DNA from: DATJOJ01 sp035507035
GTDB taxonomy: Bacteria; Acidobacteriota; Terriglobia; Terriglobales; Acidobacteriaceae
Length of the DNA: 64,000 nucleotides
Assembly (NCBI GenBank): GCA_035507035.1
Contig: DATJOJ010000064.1
Coordinates: 1 to 64,000 of the forward strand
Direction of reading: 5' to 3'
Part shown: positions 1 through 9,403 of the stretch, in pieces
Position numbering within the stretch: position 1 is the stretch's first letter
How the letters are laid out: every line of letters starts with the position of its first letter
Program-made: the position numbers and the translations under genes
Notes under the pieces: model-generated
What the model saw: only the letters and a program-made list of their open reading frames with translations
Told to the model about the DNA's origin: nothing
The model's database searches: none

Positions 1-1144
1 CATCACTCTGGCAGTTGTATCCGACGCACGTCAACTCATTGCCGCTGACATTGTCGTTCATCGAGTAATAGCCAACCGCGGTATTTTCTGCACCCCCCTG
101 GTCGGCTTGCAACGAATAAGCGCCTATGCCGGTATTTTCCGAAGCCCAAGTCGAATAAAGCGCGGCGACGCCATCGGCTGTATTGGCGTTTCCCCCGTCC
201 ACGTTAAATAGCGCAACCACGCCGGTTGCCGTGTTGGCGCCTCCCGCAGTGTTGTAACCCATGGCGTTGTAGCCAATGGCAGTGTTATTGAAGCCGATAT
301 TATCGGCGTAAAGCGCCCCCGAGCCTACCGCAGTGTTATAGGCACCAGAGGTATCTTGCAGCAATGCGCCGTAGCCCACCGCAGTGTTCTGCCAGGCTGT
401 CGAATTCAGAAGTGCTTTCCAGCCAACCGCCGTGTTGTAAGGCCCGCCGTTGTAACCCGCCTCATAGCCGACTGCGGTAATTCCAGTCGAGCCCGCACCC
501 GAATAGATAGCGCCAGAACCGACGGCGGTGTTTTGTGAGCCAGTGGTGTTGTTGAAGAGCGCTTCATATCCAACTGCAGCGTTGTCGTTCCCGGTGGTGT
601 TGTTATTGAGTGCCTGGAAGCCGGTCGCGGTTTCGTTTGCGCCCGTGGTATTCCAATAAAGAGAAGCGTAGCCGAGCCCGGTGTTGGCTGACGCTGTCGT
701 ATTGGAAAAAAGTGTATATGCGCCCAGGGCAACATTGCTGCCTCCAGTCGTGTTCGCAAACAGCGCGTCTCCGCCGACGGCAGTGTTCCCGGCCCCAGTG
801 GTATTACCGTTCAGCGCCTGATAACCGGTTGCAGAGTTAAGACTTCCGGTGCTGTTCCAGAACAGCGCGGCAAGACCATCCGCGGTGTTGTTGTTGCCGG
901 AGGTGTTTGTGAACAATGAGTCGAATCCGGTTGCTGTGTTGGCGTTGCCGACGTTGTTTCTGTTCAGAGCCTGGAATCCGGTCGCCGTGTTCTGCGCGCC
1001 GGTGGTGTTCCAGTACATTGCCGCCGAACCGGTGGCCGTATTTTGCGAACCGGTGGTGTTGGACCACAGCGAGACGGAACCAAATGCCGCATTACTGGCG
1101 CCGGTGGTATTGGCAACCAGCGCTTGATATCCAGTTCCTGTGTT
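1..1144 (-). repeat. 51-bp (17-residue) tandem repeat array inside the adhesin-like gene
   Basis: About 21-22 imperfect units, mostly 17 residues and a few of 15-16, each with the pattern N-T-A-(T/V)-G-(F/Y)-x-A-L-x-x-N-T-T-G-x-x. Examples at the protein level are NTATGFQALNRNNVGNA and NTAVGGDALFANTTGGS. The DNA copies are diverged, which argues against very recent amplification. The array continues past the left edge, so the total copy number is unknown. Confidence 0.85.
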
Positions 1145-2557
1145 GTAGCCACCCGACACGCTTGAGTTCCCGGCAAATCCCAGGAACGCATTGCCGTTGT
1201 TCGCAGAGCCAAACGCAAACGGAGTGCTGCCAATCTGATAACTGCCTCCAGAAATAATTCCGGTCGCACTCAGATTGCCGTTGATCGTCTGATTTCCAGT
1301 GAAGGTGTTCGCTGTGTTGAGCTGTGGAACCTTGGTTGTATCGAGATTTAGAGTGACTGTACCGCTCGCGCCGCCGCCGGTAAGGTCCGTGCCCGCGTTC
1401 ACTCCCGTTATCGTTCCTCCACCGTTGAAGTTTGTGCAGACCCAAGCCGAACCGCTCCATTGCAGTGTCTGATTGGCGGCGCAGCTCTGGGTGAGACTCA
1501 AGTTCAATGTGCCCGAGGTGCCTCCGCCGCTCAGGCCGCTGCCAGTTCCGGTGGTGATCCCTGCGATTGTTCCGGGAAAAGTCTGACCTGAGGCAAACGT
1601 GATTTGTCCGTTGCCGGCGATGTTAAATCCAGTTTCTGCTGGACTGCTGGGATCAGTCCCATAGAGAAGGTTCAGAGTCGCGCTCGGACTTGTCGTGTTG
1701 TTGCCCGTTGGCTCGGCCTGCCACTGAAAATGATTCAGGGTGTAGGTGTTCGTGTTGCTGTTAAAGGCGGAAGACTCGAAGTTGAAAGGCTGCGAGTTGT
1801 AGCCCTTGGTCTTGCTGGCGTAGTTGGTTGTGGCCATTTCGAGCAGGCCGCGAGACAAAGTGGTTCCGTTGACATCCAGGGTGAACAGCGGGCTGGGTTC
1901 GTTGATGCCAATTTTCGCGGTAGATCCTGTGCCTTTCTGAAACAAAATCGAATTCCCGAGATCGCCATTGTTGTCAGTCCAGGCGGCCAGATATCCAGCC
2001 GTGCCACTGCCGCCAATATTGGCATTGCCCGCGGACGCGGAAGGCACGCCATTTGCACTGCCCGGCGATGAACTGGCGGGCGAGGCCAACACAAAGGCGG
2101 AAGCCGGCAGTCCCCCTACGGTCTGCGCGTCTCCCGCCTTCAAAGCGTAGGGAACGGCGAGCAGCATAACGCGTGGCTGCTCGGCTTGTCCCTGCGCTTG
2201 CACGCCCAACCACCTTGCTTCGCCGGAAGCAAACAACTCTGTTGGCAGACCCTGACTGGTGCTCGAACCGAGCACGACCGTGTAGCGGCCGTTTCGGTCG
2301 GCTTGCACATTCTGCGTTTCCATCCACAACGGCGACCCGCCCTGTGGCTCGTTGTAGAGAAAAAAAGTGACTCCTTGCGGACCCGTCAGCGGTTTGCCAT
2401 CGGCATCGGACAAGGAGCCAGCAAAGTTCACTAAAGTTGGCACGGCGCCAGTCGGCTGTTGGGCCGATACTCCAGGCACCAGCAGCAGGAGTACGGTAAA
2501 CACTTCAACCAACATTGAACGGAATGTTGATCTCAATCGTAGAGCGCAGGAACACAT
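1..2557 (-). CDS. Secreted repeat protein, adhesin-like (3' end beyond window)
   Basis: I translated the minus strand codon by codon from ATG 2557 to position 1 and found no stop: at least 852 residues, C-terminus missing. AGGGGAG sits a few bases before the ATG. Residues 1-35 are basic then strongly hydrophobic (VFTVLLLLVPGVSA), a signal peptide. Residues about 40-150 form a domain starting FAGSLSDADGKPL and ending with ALKAGDAQTVGGLPASAF, a motif I recall from secreted acidobacterial proteins. A Gly/Thr/Asn-rich stretch follows, and from about residue 472 there is a regular NTATGFQAL-type repeat array. Such arrays resemble the beta-roll heads of trimeric autotransporters, so a surface adhesin or fibre is likely, but no membrane anchor is visible here. 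A C-terminal intramolecular chaperone domain would be a plausible missing part. Confidence 0.85.
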   Translation of the reverse strand, partial: MCSCALRLRSTFRSMLVEVFTVLLLLVPGVSAQQPTGAVPTLVNFAGSLSDADGKPLTGPQGVTFFLYNEPQGGSPLWMETQNVQADRNGRYTVVLGSSTSQGLPTELFASGEARWLGVQAQGQAEQPRVMLLAVPYALKAGDAQTVGGLPASAFVLASPASSSPGSANGVPSASAGNANIGGSGTAGYLAAWTDNNGDLGNSILFQKGTGSTAKIGINEPSPLFTLDVNGTTLSRGLLEMATTNYASKTKGYNSQPFNFESSAFNSNTNTYTLNHFQWQAEPTGNNTTSPSATLNLLYGTDPSSPAETGFNIAGNGQITFASGQTFPGTIAGITTGTGSGLSGGGTSGTLNLSLTQSCAANQTLQWSGSAWVCTNFNGGGTITGVNAGTDLTGGGASGTVTLNLDTTKVPQLNTANTFTGNQTINGNLSATGIISGGSYQIGSTPFAFGSANNGNAFLGFAGNSSVSGGYNTGTGYQALVANTTGASNAAFGSVSLWSNTTGSQNTATGSAAMYWNTTGAQNTATGFQALNRNNVGNANTATGFDSLFTNTSGNNNTADGLAALFWNSTGSLNSATGYQALNGNTTGAGNTAVGGDALFANTTGGSNVALGAYTLFSNTTASANTGLGYASLYWNTTGANETATGFQALNNNTTGNDNAAVGYEALFNNTTGSQNTAVGSGAIYSGAGSTGITAVGYEAGYNGGPYNTAVGWKALLNSTAWQNTAVGYGALLQDTSGAYNTAVGSGALYADNIGFNNTAIGYNAMGYNTAGGANTATGVVALFNVDGGNANTADGVAALYSTWASENTGIGAYSLQADQGGAENTAVGYYSMNDNVSGNELTCVGYNCQSD

Positions 2558-2826
2558 AGGATCTCCCCTTCGCCTGGCGCAACGGAGTTTTTATTAGTTA
2601 GGTCGTAGAAAGGCAAAGCAGTTGCAGCTTTCGCTCACGCCTTCGCGGGGCATACTGATGGAGGTTCGGCTTCCTGGCAATAGCCTTCAGCTTAACCTTG
2701 TCTTGTTATTACCTTAGCGGGTAAGTGACAGAAAATACTATGGTTTGTTGAAAAACGGAGAAATCGAGGTAGAATTTCGGTCAACGTCTTGGGTGCGCCG
2801 CGGTGACTCCAACCACAACCCGATCC

Positions 2827-4749
2827 ATGAGCTGTTTCAGATTCGGAGGCGATTTCGAACTCGACCTCCGAGCCTATCAGTTGCGCGACCGGCGACTTCC
2901 CATCAAGATGAAGCCGATCACCATGGAGTTATTGTTGCTTCTGATTGAGCACCGTGGGGAACTGGTCACGCGCGAGCAGATCGTCGAGCGAATCTGGGGA
3001 AAGGGCGTCTTCCTCGATACCGATAACAGCATCAACGGGGCCATCAGTCGCATACGCCAGGTTTTGCGTGACAACTCGGAGCAGCCGCGTTTCGTACAGA
3101 CCGTAACCGGCAAGGGATATCGGTTCATCGCGCCGGTTGAGGAAATCATTCTGGCGGCGAAACCCGCCACCGCCGCAGACGGCGCTCCAAGTTCTGAGTC
3201 GCTCCCGGAAAGCGAGGCATCCTCCTCGATAGGCGGAAGATCGAGCTCTTGGCGCTGGAGTTTCCTGCTTGCAATTTCAGTCCTGCTCATTGCCGCCACA
3301 TCTGTTTATTTCTTGCGATGGAATTCCCCTGCAGCAACCCAGCCGTCAAGTCGCGTCATGCTGGCGGTGCTTCCTTTCGAGAACCTCACCGGAGATGCGT
3401 CTCAGGATTATTTCAGCGACGGCATGACGGAGGAGACGATCACCCAACTCGGCAGTCTCAATCCCGCACACTTGGGGGTAATCGCGCGTACTTCCGTCTC
3501 GGTATACAAACACAACCCGAAGCCGTTGGATCAGGTGGGGCGCGAACTGGGAGTGCAGTATGTGCTCGAAGGCAGCGTTCGGCGCGATTCTGAGAATGTG
3601 CGAGTTACAGCCCAACTTATTCAAGTGAAGGACCAGACACACGTCTGGGCGAAACAATACGACCGTAAACTAAGCGACTTGCTGGCGTTGCAAAGTGAAA
3701 TAGCGCTGGAAATCGCCGACGAAATTCAGCTCAGGCTGGGCGATCACGATAAGCCCAATGTAAAGCGTTTAGCTGCCCGCTCGGCTCCGCCTTCCAGCGA
3801 GGCTTACGACTTATACCTGAAAGGACTCTACTTCTGGAACAAACGAGAAGGGTCATTGCCCATCGCGGTCGACTATTTCCAGCAAGCGATCGCGAAGGAT
3901 CCGAACTATGCACCTGCTTACGCCGGTCTGGCAAACGCCTATGGACTCATGAGCACAGGGTTTCAAGGGGTTCCGAACGAGCTTATGCCAAAAGCACGAG
4001 CAGCGGCGATGGAGGGGCTGCGTCGCGATGAAGGTCTTCCCCAGGCACACGCGGCATTGGCTTTGGTAGCTGAGAATTACGATTACGACTGGCGAACGGC
4101 AGAAAACGAATTTCGGCGGGCGATCGAGCTCGATCCCAACTACGCCACTGCACATCAGTGGTATGGCGAGTACCTCTCGTGGATGGGCCGCTTCGAAGAA
4201 GCATTCTCTGAAAGCGAGCAGGCGCGCAAGCTGGATCCGCTATCACTGATCGTGGCCAGTGATCGCGGCGCTGTTCTGTACCGTGCACGCCGGTACGACG
4301 ACGCAATCGCCCAGTTCCGCTCGGTGCTCGAACGAGATCAGGACTTCGGTCACCCCTACTCCTATCTGGTGATGTGTTACGTCAGAACCGGCCGATTTAC
4401 GGATGCCTTGGATGTGATCAAGCGGCATATGGGTCGTCTCAACGAAGCGTGGTCACAGGCCGAGGTCGCTACGGTTTACGGTTTTATGGGCCAAAATGCG
4501 GAAGCAGAAAAGGCCCTAGCACAATTCGAAGGAGAGAAAGCAGCGAGTGGACCTTTGTATAGGACCATGCGGCTGGGCATCTACATCGCTACCGGACGGA
4601 AAGACCAAGCCATAGCGCTTTTGCAAGGACTGTTTGCAGAACACTCGAACGTCGTCACGTCGTTGAAGACGGACTCCCTGTACGACCCCTTGCGGGACGA
4701 TCCCCGCTTTCAGGACTTGCTCCGGAGAGCCGGACTGGCTGGGCAGTGA
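2827..4749 (+). CDS. CadC-like membrane regulator: winged helix, TM, TolB-like domain, TPRs
   Basis: The N-terminal 95 residues are an OmpR/PhoB-type winged helix (FRFGGDFELD, then GxVFLDTDNSINGAISRIRQVL and the wing TVTGKGYRFIAPV). One transmembrane helix follows at about residues 142-163 (WSFLLAISVLLIAATSVYFL). Next is a TolB-N/FlgO-like domain beginning VLPFENLTGDASQDYFSDGM, and TPR-like helices fill the C-terminal half. Related proteins are membrane-bound transcription factors with periplasmic sensory parts. ATG 2827 places the family's FRFG motif near the N-terminus; an in-frame GTG at 2803 is an alternative and neither has a clear ribosome binding site. It lies divergent from the adhesin gene, and a role in controlling that gene or the efflux operon is only a guess. 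Confidence 0.85.
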   Translation: MSCFRFGGDFELDLRAYQLRDRRLPIKMKPITMELLLLLIEHRGELVTREQIVERIWGKGVFLDTDNSINGAISRIRQVLRDNSEQPRFVQTVTGKGYRFIAPVEEIILAAKPATAADGAPSSESLPESEASSSIGGRSSSWRWSFLLAISVLLIAATSVYFLRWNSPAATQPSSRVMLAVLPFENLTGDASQDYFSDGMTEETITQLGSLNPAHLGVIARTSVSVYKHNPKPLDQVGRELGVQYVLEGSVRRDSENVRVTAQLIQVKDQTHVWAKQYDRKLSDLLALQSEIALEIADEIQLRLGDHDKPNVKRLAARSAPPSSEAYDLYLKGLYFWNKREGSLPIAVDYFQQAIAKDPNYAPAYAGLANAYGLMSTGFQGVPNELMPKARAAAMEGLRRDEGLPQAHAALALVAENYDYDWRTAENEFRRAIELDPNYATAHQWYGEYLSWMGRFEEAFSESEQARKLDPLSLIVASDRGAVLYRARRYDDAIAQFRSVLERDQDFGHPYSYLVMCYVRTGRFTDALDVIKRHMGRLNEAWSQAEVATVYGFMGQNAEAEKALAQFEGEKAASGPLYRTMRLGIYIATGRKDQAIALLQGLFAEHSNVVTSLKTDSLYDPLRDDPRFQDLLRRAGLAGQ

Positions 4750-4793
4750 AGCTCAGCCCGTAAATTTCTCATAGCCGTGCCGTGGTGACTCGC

Positions 4794-6233
4794 TCATTGC
4801 CATCCACCGCCTAAAGACTGGTAGATTTGCACGAGGGAGATGAGCTCGTTTCCTTGCGCCTGGGCAAGTCCCAGTTCGGCTGTGAACGCATTCGTCTCGT
4901 TGGTAAGCACTTCCAAATAATCTGTAGTGCCGGCTTTGAACCTCACCTCCGATAAGCGCGCCGCATCCCGGGCCGATTCAAGCAGATGTTCCTGTTGAAT
5001 GCGGAACTCCCGGTCCTTGCGGTAAGCGACCAGGGCGTTCGAGACGTCTCGAAAAGCTCCTTGGATCGTCTGCTGATAGGTCAACACGAGTTGATCGCGT
5101 TGCGCCTGCGCAAGTCGCACATTGGATTTGAGCCTGCCGCCTTCGAAGATGGGCTGAGTCAGCGAACCAGCCATATTCCAGAAGCCAGCCGGGCCAGTAA
5201 ACAAATCAGTCAGTGTCGGGGTCTCGTATCCTGCGGATCCGGTCAGAGAAATCTGCGGGAAATAAGCGGCCCGGGCCACACCGATTTGCGCGTTGGCGGC
5301 AATCAGGTTTTCCTCGGCTTCGTGAATATCGGGCCGCCGCTCCAGCAACTGCGACGGAATCCCCGCGGGAACTTCAGGGGCATGTGGCTGCTCGGTCAGC
5401 TTCAGTCCTCGAGGCACATCGCCGGGATTATTTCCCAAGAGGATGTTGATTGCATTTTCCTGTTGGGCGATTTGTCGTTCCAGGTCAGGGACCTCGGTCG
5501 CGGCGGTGTACACCAGTTGCTCCGATTGGCGCACATCGAGCAGGGAATTGATTCCGTGTTGCTCGAGCGTCTGGGTCAGCTGTAACGAATCTTGACGAGA
5601 ACTCAAGGTTCGCTTTGAGATCTCGAGTTCGAGATCAAGCTGACGAAGCAAAAAGTAGGAGGCTGCGACATTCGAGACCAGCGTCGATATAACTTCCTTT
5701 TGGGCCCATTCGTTCGCCAAGAGCGTTGCGCGCGCCGACTCAGTAGCACGGCGGTATTTTCCCCAAAAATCGAGGTTCCAAGCTGCCGATGGTCCGATCT
5801 GTCCCTGGGTCAGTTCATACGAGGGAATCGGTCCAAGCCGCGGATTCTGAATACTGGTGATGTTTCCGCCTACGCTAAGCGAAGGATATTGATCGGCGCG
5901 GGTGATCCCGAGTTGCGCCCGTGCCTGAAGAACGCGAGTGGCGGCGATGCGGAGATCGTAATTGTTCTTGAGGGCAGTGCGTATCAGACTCTGTAGTTGT
6001 TGATCCTGAAACACCTCCCACCATTTTTCGTCGCCCAACGACGCGGTTGCCGGTTCAGGCTTCGCCGTCTGGGTTGCGGGCGCGAGCGATTGGTCCGAGG
6101 GGATGTCACGATACGTTACCGGCACATCGACCGCCGGCCGTTTGTAGTTTGGCCCGACTGCGCAGCCGATCGAAACAATCAATGCCAGGAAGGCAGTGAG
6201 CAAATAACCAATTCTTAAGTCTTGACTCATCAT
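4794..6233 (-). CDS. RND efflux outer-membrane lipoprotein channel (NodT/OprM family)
   Basis: 479 residues, the normal length for the family. It has a signal peptide with lipobox (LIVSIGC) followed by AVGPNYKRP, the usual start of mature OprM-type proteins. The sequence then shows the duplicated outer-membrane efflux domain, including LLxRRPDIHEAEENLIAANAQIGVARAAYFPQ. It forms the trimeric exit duct of a tripartite pump. The ATG overlaps the TAA of the pump gene by one base and has GGAGATTA in front, so the two are translationally coupled. It is the last gene of the operon, tail to tail with the CadC-like regulator. Confidence 0.93.
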   Translation of the reverse strand: MMSQDLRIGYLLTAFLALIVSIGCAVGPNYKRPAVDVPVTYRDIPSDQSLAPATQTAKPEPATASLGDEKWWEVFQDQQLQSLIRTALKNNYDLRIAATRVLQARAQLGITRADQYPSLSVGGNITSIQNPRLGPIPSYELTQGQIGPSAAWNLDFWGKYRRATESARATLLANEWAQKEVISTLVSNVAASYFLLRQLDLELEISKRTLSSRQDSLQLTQTLEQHGINSLLDVRQSEQLVYTAATEVPDLERQIAQQENAINILLGNNPGDVPRGLKLTEQPHAPEVPAGIPSQLLERRPDIHEAEENLIAANAQIGVARAAYFPQISLTGSAGYETPTLTDLFTGPAGFWNMAGSLTQPIFEGGRLKSNVRLAQAQRDQLVLTYQQTIQGAFRDVSNALVAYRKDREFRIQQEHLLESARDAARLSEVRFKAGTTDYLEVLTNETNAFTAELGLAQAQGNELISLVQIYQSLGGGWQ

Positions 6234-9200
6234 TAATCTCCGTGCGCTTCCTCTAGCGCAAATGCAGAGGCTTCCGACTCAGCGGCCTTGTGCGAAGACC
6301 GCAAGAAAGGAACTCGGTCCAGAGCCTTCTCCTGGAATTCCTCGAGATACAGGTAGATTGCCGGCGTCACAAACAGCGTGATGAACTGTGACACAATCAA
6401 CCCGCCGACCACGACCAGTCCCAACGGTGCGCGCGAAGCGCCATCCGCGCCGTACCCGAGTGCAATCGGCATAGCGCCGAGTAGCGCAGCGGCGGTCGTC
6501 ATCATGATCGGCCGGAAGCGCTCCATGCTGGCGTCGTGAATGGCCTGATCGTCGGCGATTCCCTGGCGGACGCGCTGGTCGGCAAAGTCCACAATCATGA
6601 TTCCGTTCTTTTTCACAATGCCCATGAGCATGAACATGCCGATGTAGGCATAGAGCGACGCTTCCGCGTGGAACAGCCACAACGTGAACAACCCGCCAAG
6701 CAAAGCGACCGGCAGCGAGGAAAGCACGGTGATCGGGTGCAGGTAGCTTTCATAGAGGATCGCGAGGATCACGTACATGACGAATACGGCCACCAGCATA
6801 AGAATGGCCAGATCTGAAACCGTGTTGCGGAACGTCAGCGCCTCGCCTTGTAACGCACCCTGCACGCTGGGCGGGAGAATCTGCTTCGCCGACTTCTCTA
6901 CAAACTGCGTTGCCGGACCAATCGAATATCCCGGTTTGAGGTTGAAGAACATGGTCACGCTGGTGAACTGATTAATATGGTTGACGGCTTGCGGTCCGAT
7001 GACGGTGTGCCAACTGGTCACGGCGCTGAGGGGAATCATGCGCTGGCCGTCGTCGCTCTTAATGTAGAGCTTGCCGAGGTCCTCAGGCGCAGAACGCATG
7101 TTATCAGCCACCTCGAGAATCACCTGGTATTGATCGGTCGGCTTCTTGATCAGATAGCTGTAATTCTGCGAGTAGGCGTCGTGGAGAAGCGAGAGAATCC
7201 GGGCCTCGGAGACGCCGTACAGCTTGGCCTGATCGCGCAGGATGTCGACCTGCAAATTCGGCGTGTGGTTATACAAGTCCGAGTTCACAAACAAAAATCC
7301 CGGATATTCGTACATCTTCGCCATCATCTTCTCGGCCGTGGCATACACCTCATTGGGGTCGATTCCAGACATTGCATAGGCGAATTGGCCTTGCGCATTC
7401 GCGGTCGCACCAGTACTGATTTCAAGCGCCGGATTCGGTTGCAGGAAAGCCACTACTCCGGGAATTGTGCTGGCGATGCCTCCCATCAACTGGCCGGCCA
7501 CTTGCTCGATCGGTGCACGTTGCGATGGGTCTTTCAGAAACGCGATCAGGAAAGCCTGGTTCGACCCCAGGAATGAGGCGTTGCCGCTCATGGTGAACGT
7601 GCTGCGCACCGCGGGATTCGCTCTCATGATCTTTTCCGCCTGAGTCTGAAACGCGTGCATCTGGTCGGGCGAGGTTCCTTCCTGCGCGACCATCACGCCG
7701 CGGATGAAAGAGCTGTCACCGACGGGAAGGAACGCTTTGGGCACGATGTAGAAGAAGAAGATCGTGCCTGCGAGACACGCCACCCAGATAACTGCGGAGA
7801 TCCAGCGATTTCGCAGGAAAAACCACAACTGGCGGCCGTAGATATCGAGCACGCGACGTTCGAGTGCGCCGAATACGCGCTCCATCCAGGTTTTCTTCGA
7901 TCCTTCTCCGCGATTGCCCAGCAGCCTCGAAGTCATCAATGGCGTTAGCGTCAGCGAAACGATTCCGCTGGCTAGAATCGAGATTACGATCGTGATGGAA
8001 AACTCGCGGAAGATGCGGCCCATAAGCCCGCTCATGAAGACCAGCGGAATGAAAACCGCCGCCAGCGAAAGCGTCATAGCCAGAATCGTGAAGCTGATCT
8101 CTTTGGCGGATTCGATCGAGGCGTCGAACGCGTTGAGGCCCCCTTCCATCAGCCGCACCGTGTTTTCGAGGAAAACAATGGCGTCATCGACGAGGAAGCC
8201 AATCGCCAACGTCAACGCCATCAGCGATAAGTTGTCGAGGCTGTAGCCCAGAAGGTCCATGGCGACAAAAGTCAGCAGGAGAGAAAGCGGCAGAGCTACG
8301 GCTGGAATCAACGTGTCGGTAGCGCGACCGAGAAAAAGAAAGATCACCATGACCACCAGAACAAACGCGATCACCAGGGTGGTTTGGACATCTTTTATGT
8401 TGCCGACAATGGTCTGCGATCGGTCATAGGCCGTGAACAACAACACGCCACTGGGAAGTTGCGCTTGGATCGAGGGCAACAGATCGCGCACCGATTTGGC
8501 TACCTCTACGGCATTTACGCCAGCGCGACGAAACACGCCGATGAACACGTTCGCTCCCGGTTGAGGGTAGCCACGGACCCAGACACGCATGTCGATGCGC
8601 TCATCTTGCACTCCTTGCTTGGCGGTCGCCACATCTTTCAGGTAAACCGGCGCCCCATTGTTTTGCCCGACGATGAGGTTGTCGTACTGGTCCGCCGTCA
8701 TCAACTGTCCTTGCGGTTGCAACAAGAAGGTGCGGTGCAATCCGTCGAACTGTCCGGCGCCGGTGTAGGCGGTGCCGTTCTTAATCGCGTTGGTCAAGTC
8801 TTCAAGCGTGATATTGCGGATCGCCAGCTTCGATGGGTCCGCTTTGACGCGTACCGCGGATTGCGTCCCGTAGATGCCTACCTGGCTCACTCCCGGCAAA
8901 ATGCTGATTCGCTCGCCGATCTGCGTATTGGCGTAGTCGTAAAGCTGCCCCTCCGTCTCGGTGTCGCTGACAATCGCGATGTACATGATCGGCTGATCAT
9001 TCGGATTGGTCTTGGTGAAGGTAGGAGGGCTCGGCAAATCTACGGGCAATTGGCCCGAGGCCCGCGTGATCGCGGCTTGCACATCGGTGGCAGCACCGTC
9101 GAGGCTCTTAGACAAGCCAAACTGCAGCACAAAGTTGGTGTGACCCTGAACGTTGTTTGAAGTTACCAACTCGAGTCCAGGAATCTGCATGAACTGCCGC

Positions 9201-9403
9201 TCAAGCGGCGTGGCAACATTGTTGGCCATCGTTTCCGGCGTCGCGCCAGGGTAATTTACTTGCACCTGGATCACGGGATAGTCGATCGCAGGAAGATCGC
9301 TTACGGGCAAGCGAAAGTATGCGAACACGCCAAATACGAGGACCGAGACGGTCAGCGCGACCGTCATGACCGGACGGCGAATGAAAAGCTCGGAGAGATT
9401 CAC
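6233..9403 (-). CDS. RND efflux pump inner-membrane transporter (HAE1/AcrB family)
   Basis: 1056 residues, full length for the AcrB/MexB family. It starts MNLSELFIRRPVMTVALTVSVLVFGVFAY, the typical first helix, and contains the internal duplication of transmembrane bundles with large periplasmic loops. The TM4 proton-relay motif GFLVDDAIVFLENTVR carries the two expected aspartates, and GIVKKNGIMIVDFA in the second half carries the relay lysine region. The start is GTG, and GTGA overlaps the stop of the adaptor gene by 4 bp. The substrate class (hydrophobic drugs or lipids) cannot be read from sequence alone. Confidence 0.95.
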   Translation of the reverse strand: MNLSELFIRRPVMTVALTVSVLVFGVFAYFRLPVSDLPAIDYPVIQVQVNYPGATPETMANNVATPLERQFMQIPGLELVTSNNVQGHTNFVLQFGLSKSLDGAATDVQAAITRASGQLPVDLPSPPTFTKTNPNDQPIMYIAIVSDTETEGQLYDYANTQIGERISILPGVSQVGIYGTQSAVRVKADPSKLAIRNITLEDLTNAIKNGTAYTGAGQFDGLHRTFLLQPQGQLMTADQYDNLIVGQNNGAPVYLKDVATAKQGVQDERIDMRVWVRGYPQPGANVFIGVFRRAGVNAVEVAKSVRDLLPSIQAQLPSGVLLFTAYDRSQTIVGNIKDVQTTLVIAFVLVVMVIFLFLGRATDTLIPAVALPLSLLLTFVAMDLLGYSLDNLSLMALTLAIGFLVDDAIVFLENTVRLMEGGLNAFDASIESAKEISFTILAMTLSLAAVFIPLVFMSGLMGRIFREFSITIVISILASGIVSLTLTPLMTSRLLGNRGEGSKKTWMERVFGALERRVLDIYGRQLWFFLRNRWISAVIWVACLAGTIFFFYIVPKAFLPVGDSSFIRGVMVAQEGTSPDQMHAFQTQAEKIMRANPAVRSTFTMSGNASFLGSNQAFLIAFLKDPSQRAPIEQVAGQLMGGIASTIPGVVAFLQPNPALEISTGATANAQGQFAYAMSGIDPNEVYATAEKMMAKMYEYPGFLFVNSDLYNHTPNLQVDILRDQAKLYGVSEARILSLLHDAYSQNYSYLIKKPTDQYQVILEVADNMRSAPEDLGKLYIKSDDGQRMIPLSAVTSWHTVIGPQAVNHINQFTSVTMFFNLKPGYSIGPATQFVEKSAKQILPPSVQGALQGEALTFRNTVSDLAILMLVAVFVMYVILAILYESYLHPITVLSSLPVALLGGLFTLWLFHAEASLYAYIGMFMLMGIVKKNGIMIVDFADQRVRQGIADDQAIHDASMERFRPIMMTTAAALLGAMPIALGYGADGASRAPLGLVVVGGLIVSQFITLFVTPAIYLYLEEFQEKALDRVPFLRSSHKAAESEASAFALEEAHGD

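Noticed and set aside
406..2327. A series of overlapping short open frames in the first 2.3 kb on both strands
   Set aside because: They are shadows of one continuous minus-strand frame from ATG 2557 to the window edge, which has a signal peptide and a periodic repeat.
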